DNA from: Thiodiazotropha sp040507035
GTDB lineage: Bacteria > Pseudomonadota > Gammaproteobacteria > Chromatiales > Chromatiaceae
Reading direction: 5' to 3'
DNA: 64,000 bases
NCBI GenBank assembly: GCA_040507035.1
Contig: JBEVVR010000014.1
Location: 124,001-188,000 of the forward strand
The notes below the pieces were generated by a model, which saw only the letters and a list, made by a program, of their open reading frames with translations, had not been told where the DNA came from and ran no database searches. Below are positions 61,969 through 64,000 of this stretch, in pieces (position 1 is the first letter of the stretch; each line of letters starts with the position of its first letter). The position numbers were made by a program, and so were the translations under genes.

Positions 61969-63732
61969 ATGGAACGCTTGTTTTCAGCTAAAAAAAATAA
62001 ATTCTCATTTTATAGTCCCAGTGCAGATGAAGTATCTCTAGTTATAGATAAGCATGGTAAAAGCTGGTCAATGAAGAGTGATGCCAATGGCAACTGGACA
62101 GTAATACCCGATATTCCTAAACATCAATTAAATAATCTTTCATACCACTATCGAGTGCGTGTGGGACAGAGGGTCCGCAAGATAGCTGATCCACTGGCGC
62201 GAAGAATAACGCGGGTAAACGGTAACTACAGATCATTCTTCCAACTGCTGAATTATCAATATCAAAACAGGAAATTTCGAGCACCCCCTGTAGAGAAAAT
62301 TGTGATCTATGAGTCCCATCTGCCGGCACTCAGCCGGCATCCAAGTGCGCCTGTTAACAAAGAGATATACCGAGGTACCTATTTTGGGGCCTCATCAAAA
62401 TACCTGCTTGACCATATTCAGCGCATGAAAGTTGCCATTGAGTTCCTTCCGCTGCATTACAACGATAAAGAGCTAGGAGGGGATTGGGGTTATTTTTCAG
62501 TCTCTTATAGTGCAATGCGTAGCGACTTTGCCGTCGATGAAGAGAATGCCAACAGTGAAGTAATGAAATTGATTGATCTGCTTCATGGAAGGGGGGTGCC
62601 GGTAATTCTTGATGTGGTATTCAACCATGGTGCCGAGCTTTGGGTTAAGGCGTGGGGTGAAAAAGTCGTTTATCGTAAGCTGCCTGAAGGCAGTTATTGT
62701 AATGGTTCAGGCTGCGGGGCCACTGTCAAAACAGAAAATAGCCACATTCGCAAAACAATTATTGAAACCCTGCAAGACTTAGTCAAAACCTACAGGTTCG
62801 ATGGTTTCAGATTTGACCTTGGGGCCTTGCATGACAAAGAAACAATGATTGAAATTGCCAGGCGTCTGCCAAACAGGATTTACCTGATCGCTGAACCATG
62901 GGCCTTGGGAGGCAGTCAATGGGGAAAACAGGATATGAGCAAGGAATTCGCTCATACCCGCTGGGCCATCTGGAATGATGATTTTCGAGAACCGGCACGA
63001 AACTTCATCCAAGGCTATGGTGATCACCTCAATAGGGATCGGGTGATGAGGGCTATTGTCGGCAGTCACATTAAGGATGGGGGGTGGGCCTTGCGGCCCC
63101 AGCAAAGCATCAACTATATTTCGTGTCACGATGGGAAGACGTTGGCAGATCTGGTTGGCGGTGACAAACATAGAGTCTTTCTAGGCCTGTTTCTTCTGCT
63201 GACTTCTCAGGGTATTCCGATGATGGGGGAGGGCAGTGAATTCCTTTATACGAAACACGGACATGACAACAGTTATGATCGCCCCGACCTGAATCAGCTC
63301 GATTGGGCTAATGCAACTCAACACAGTGATCTTGTTGAGGCCGTCGGACAGCTTGTCTCCCTGAGGAGGCAGCTGAGTTATTTTCTCTATAAGGGGCATT
63401 TGAAGGTAAATGATCACAAGAGCTTCAGTTGGGATATCGACTGGATCTATCCCACAGGTTATCCTCACGATGACAATGTCAATGCCATTGCCTACATTAT
63501 TAGGCCACCAAGGAGATATAGACTTTGGAACAGAGCGAGACACGCTTTAATTGTTCTGCTTAATGGCAGTCATAGTGGGGTCGACTTTGCACTACCTGAT
63601 GGTGAATGGTCTGTTCTGGTCGATGGTCTGCGTTTAAAAGTCAATCCCTCTGGATTGAATATTGCTCCAAACGCTAAGGACCACTATCACCTGCAGCCGG
63701 GTACCTGTGCGATGTTGTCTCCCGTGGTTTAA
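61969..63732 (+). CDS. GH13 family glycogen debranching-type enzyme (isoamylase/pullulanase-like)
   Basis: The 587-residue protein has an N-terminal CBM48-like region (KFSFYSPSADEVSLVIDKHG) and a GH13 barrel: VPVILDVVFNHG, the nucleophile in YRFDGFRFDLGALHD (about 279), the acid in IYLIAEPWALGG and the Asp in YISCHDGKTLADL. The pattern AEPW and the CHDGKTL-type end fit the isoamylase/pullulanase (GlgX-like) group. It probably removes alpha-1,6 branches from glycogen. No signal peptide. It is divergent from glgB. G+C is lower than in the neighbours. Confidence 0.85.
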   Translation: MERLFSAKKNKFSFYSPSADEVSLVIDKHGKSWSMKSDANGNWTVIPDIPKHQLNNLSYHYRVRVGQRVRKIADPLARRITRVNGNYRSFFQLLNYQYQNRKFRAPPVEKIVIYESHLPALSRHPSAPVNKEIYRGTYFGASSKYLLDHIQRMKVAIEFLPLHYNDKELGGDWGYFSVSYSAMRSDFAVDEENANSEVMKLIDLLHGRGVPVILDVVFNHGAELWVKAWGEKVVYRKLPEGSYCNGSGCGATVKTENSHIRKTIIETLQDLVKTYRFDGFRFDLGALHDKETMIEIARRLPNRIYLIAEPWALGGSQWGKQDMSKEFAHTRWAIWNDDFREPARNFIQGYGDHLNRDRVMRAIVGSHIKDGGWALRPQQSINYISCHDGKTLADLVGGDKHRVFLGLFLLLTSQGIPMMGEGSEFLYTKHGHDNSYDRPDLNQLDWANATQHSDLVEAVGQLVSLRRQLSYFLYKGHLKVNDHKSFSWDIDWIYPTGYPHDDNVNAIAYIIRPPRRYRLWNRARHALIVLLNGSHSGVDFALPDGEWSVLVDGLRLKVNPSGLNIAPNAKDHYHLQPGTCAMLSPVV

Positions 63733-63844
63733 TTGTTGAATGCAGCCAATCGATACGTCATATTCGCCGATTCAAGCCACAAGTTTAAAACCTGAAATCT
63801 CCACTTTAGCCTCTCACCAATGTCGATATTACGACGCTTCTCAT

Positions 63845-63860
63845 TGTCAGAGAGTGGACA
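63845..63860. promoter_or_regulatory. NifA upstream activator site at right edge
   Basis: TGTCAGAGAGTGGACA is an exact TGT-N10-ACA located 75 bases before the -24 element at 63936. Confidence 0.6.
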
Positions 63861-63934
63861 AGGATGCTCTCTGTTGTCTGTTTTGTTAGCTCAACATATT
63901 GATATCATGGTGCTTATTTAGGTTATAGGAGTAT

Positions 63935-63950
63935 TGGTACGGGAATTGCC
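63935..63950 (+). promoter_or_regulatory. Sigma54 promoter at right edge
   Basis: TGGTACGGGAATTGCC has GG at 63936-63937, GC at 63948-63949 and ten bases between. It matches TGG-N-ACG-N4-TTGC. The next ATG lies about 40 bases downstream. It predicts a NifA-driven gene beyond the window. Confidence 0.7.
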
Positions 63951-63987
63951 TTGATCACATGAATTTTATTTAAAGATCGAGGTAGTG

Positions 63988-64000
63988 ATGTTGTTACAAC
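63988..64000 (+). CDS. Start of a further gene, probably NifA-controlled (partial)
   Basis: ATG 63988 follows GAGG by five bases and opens MLLQ before the window ends. Its identity cannot be seen. The upstream NifA site and sigma54 element suggest another nif gene (nifENX and others are missing from this window). Confidence 0.45.

Overview
The window reads as the chromosome of a diazotrophic gammaproteobacterium. The nif gene content and order (rnfABCDGEH beside nifLA, nifB-fdxN-nifO-nifQ, nifHDKT-nafY-lrv) resemble Azotobacter vinelandii and related gammaproteobacteria. The mixture with draT/draG, a flavodiiron protein, TauE and glycogen enzymes would fit a sulfur-oxidising Chromatiales or clam-symbiont type organism such as Candidatus Thiodiazotropha. 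That placement is inference; no rRNA or other phylogenetic marker is present.

Layout. 1-5.5 kb: end of a nuclease gene, a Rad50/SbcC-like ATPase, the HrpB helicase and an orphan Hcp-like protein with a signal peptide. 5.6-8.2 kb (minus): TauE/SafE transporter, exported beta-propeller, exported thioredoxin-fold protein. 8.2-13.8 kb (minus): complete rnfABCDGEH operon with a small inverted-repeat element between rnfG and rnfE. 14.2-17.4 kb: nifL-nifA, divergent from rnf, with NifA-type and sigma54-type sites between them. 17.4-25.2 kb: TetR/SDR pair, DODA-type dioxygenase, DUF481 porin-like protein, RND efflux pair. 25.2-27.5 kb: gene remnants, ArsN2-like acetyltransferase, amidase. 27.7-33.7 kb: nifB operon (nifB, fdxN, a 72-residue unknown, nifO, flavodiiron protein, two 2Fe-2S ferredoxins of which one resembles the Shethna FeSII protective protein, nifQ) followed by draG. 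33.9-46.7 kb: mixed accessory genes, small membrane ORFs, a decayed gene, SelO, a CBS/PAS/GGDEF/EAL protein, BASS transporter, exported MsrA, outer membrane barrel. 46.7-58.4 kb: second nif block: DUF1289-like and SIR2-like genes, DUF3144, draT, then nifH-nifD-nifK-nifT-ferredoxin-nafY-DUF-lrv-TrpD2-like-unknown. 58.5-63.7 kb: hydrolase, glgB and a GH13 debranching-type enzyme. The right edge ends in a NifA-site plus sigma54 promoter reading into the next gene.

How it works together. NifL/NifA would control transcription from promoters with TGT-N10-ACA sites and GG-N10-GC sigma54 elements. I found such pairs before nifL, nifB, the SIR2-like gene, nifH and at the right edge, and a weaker sigma54 element before rnfA. 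Rnf and the ferredoxins supply electrons; NifB, NifQ, NafY, NifO and Lrv serve cofactor synthesis and maturation; DraT/DraG switch NifH off and on; FeSII and the flavodiiron protein would guard against oxygen. Several short inverted-repeat elements sit inside otherwise tight nif and rnf operons.
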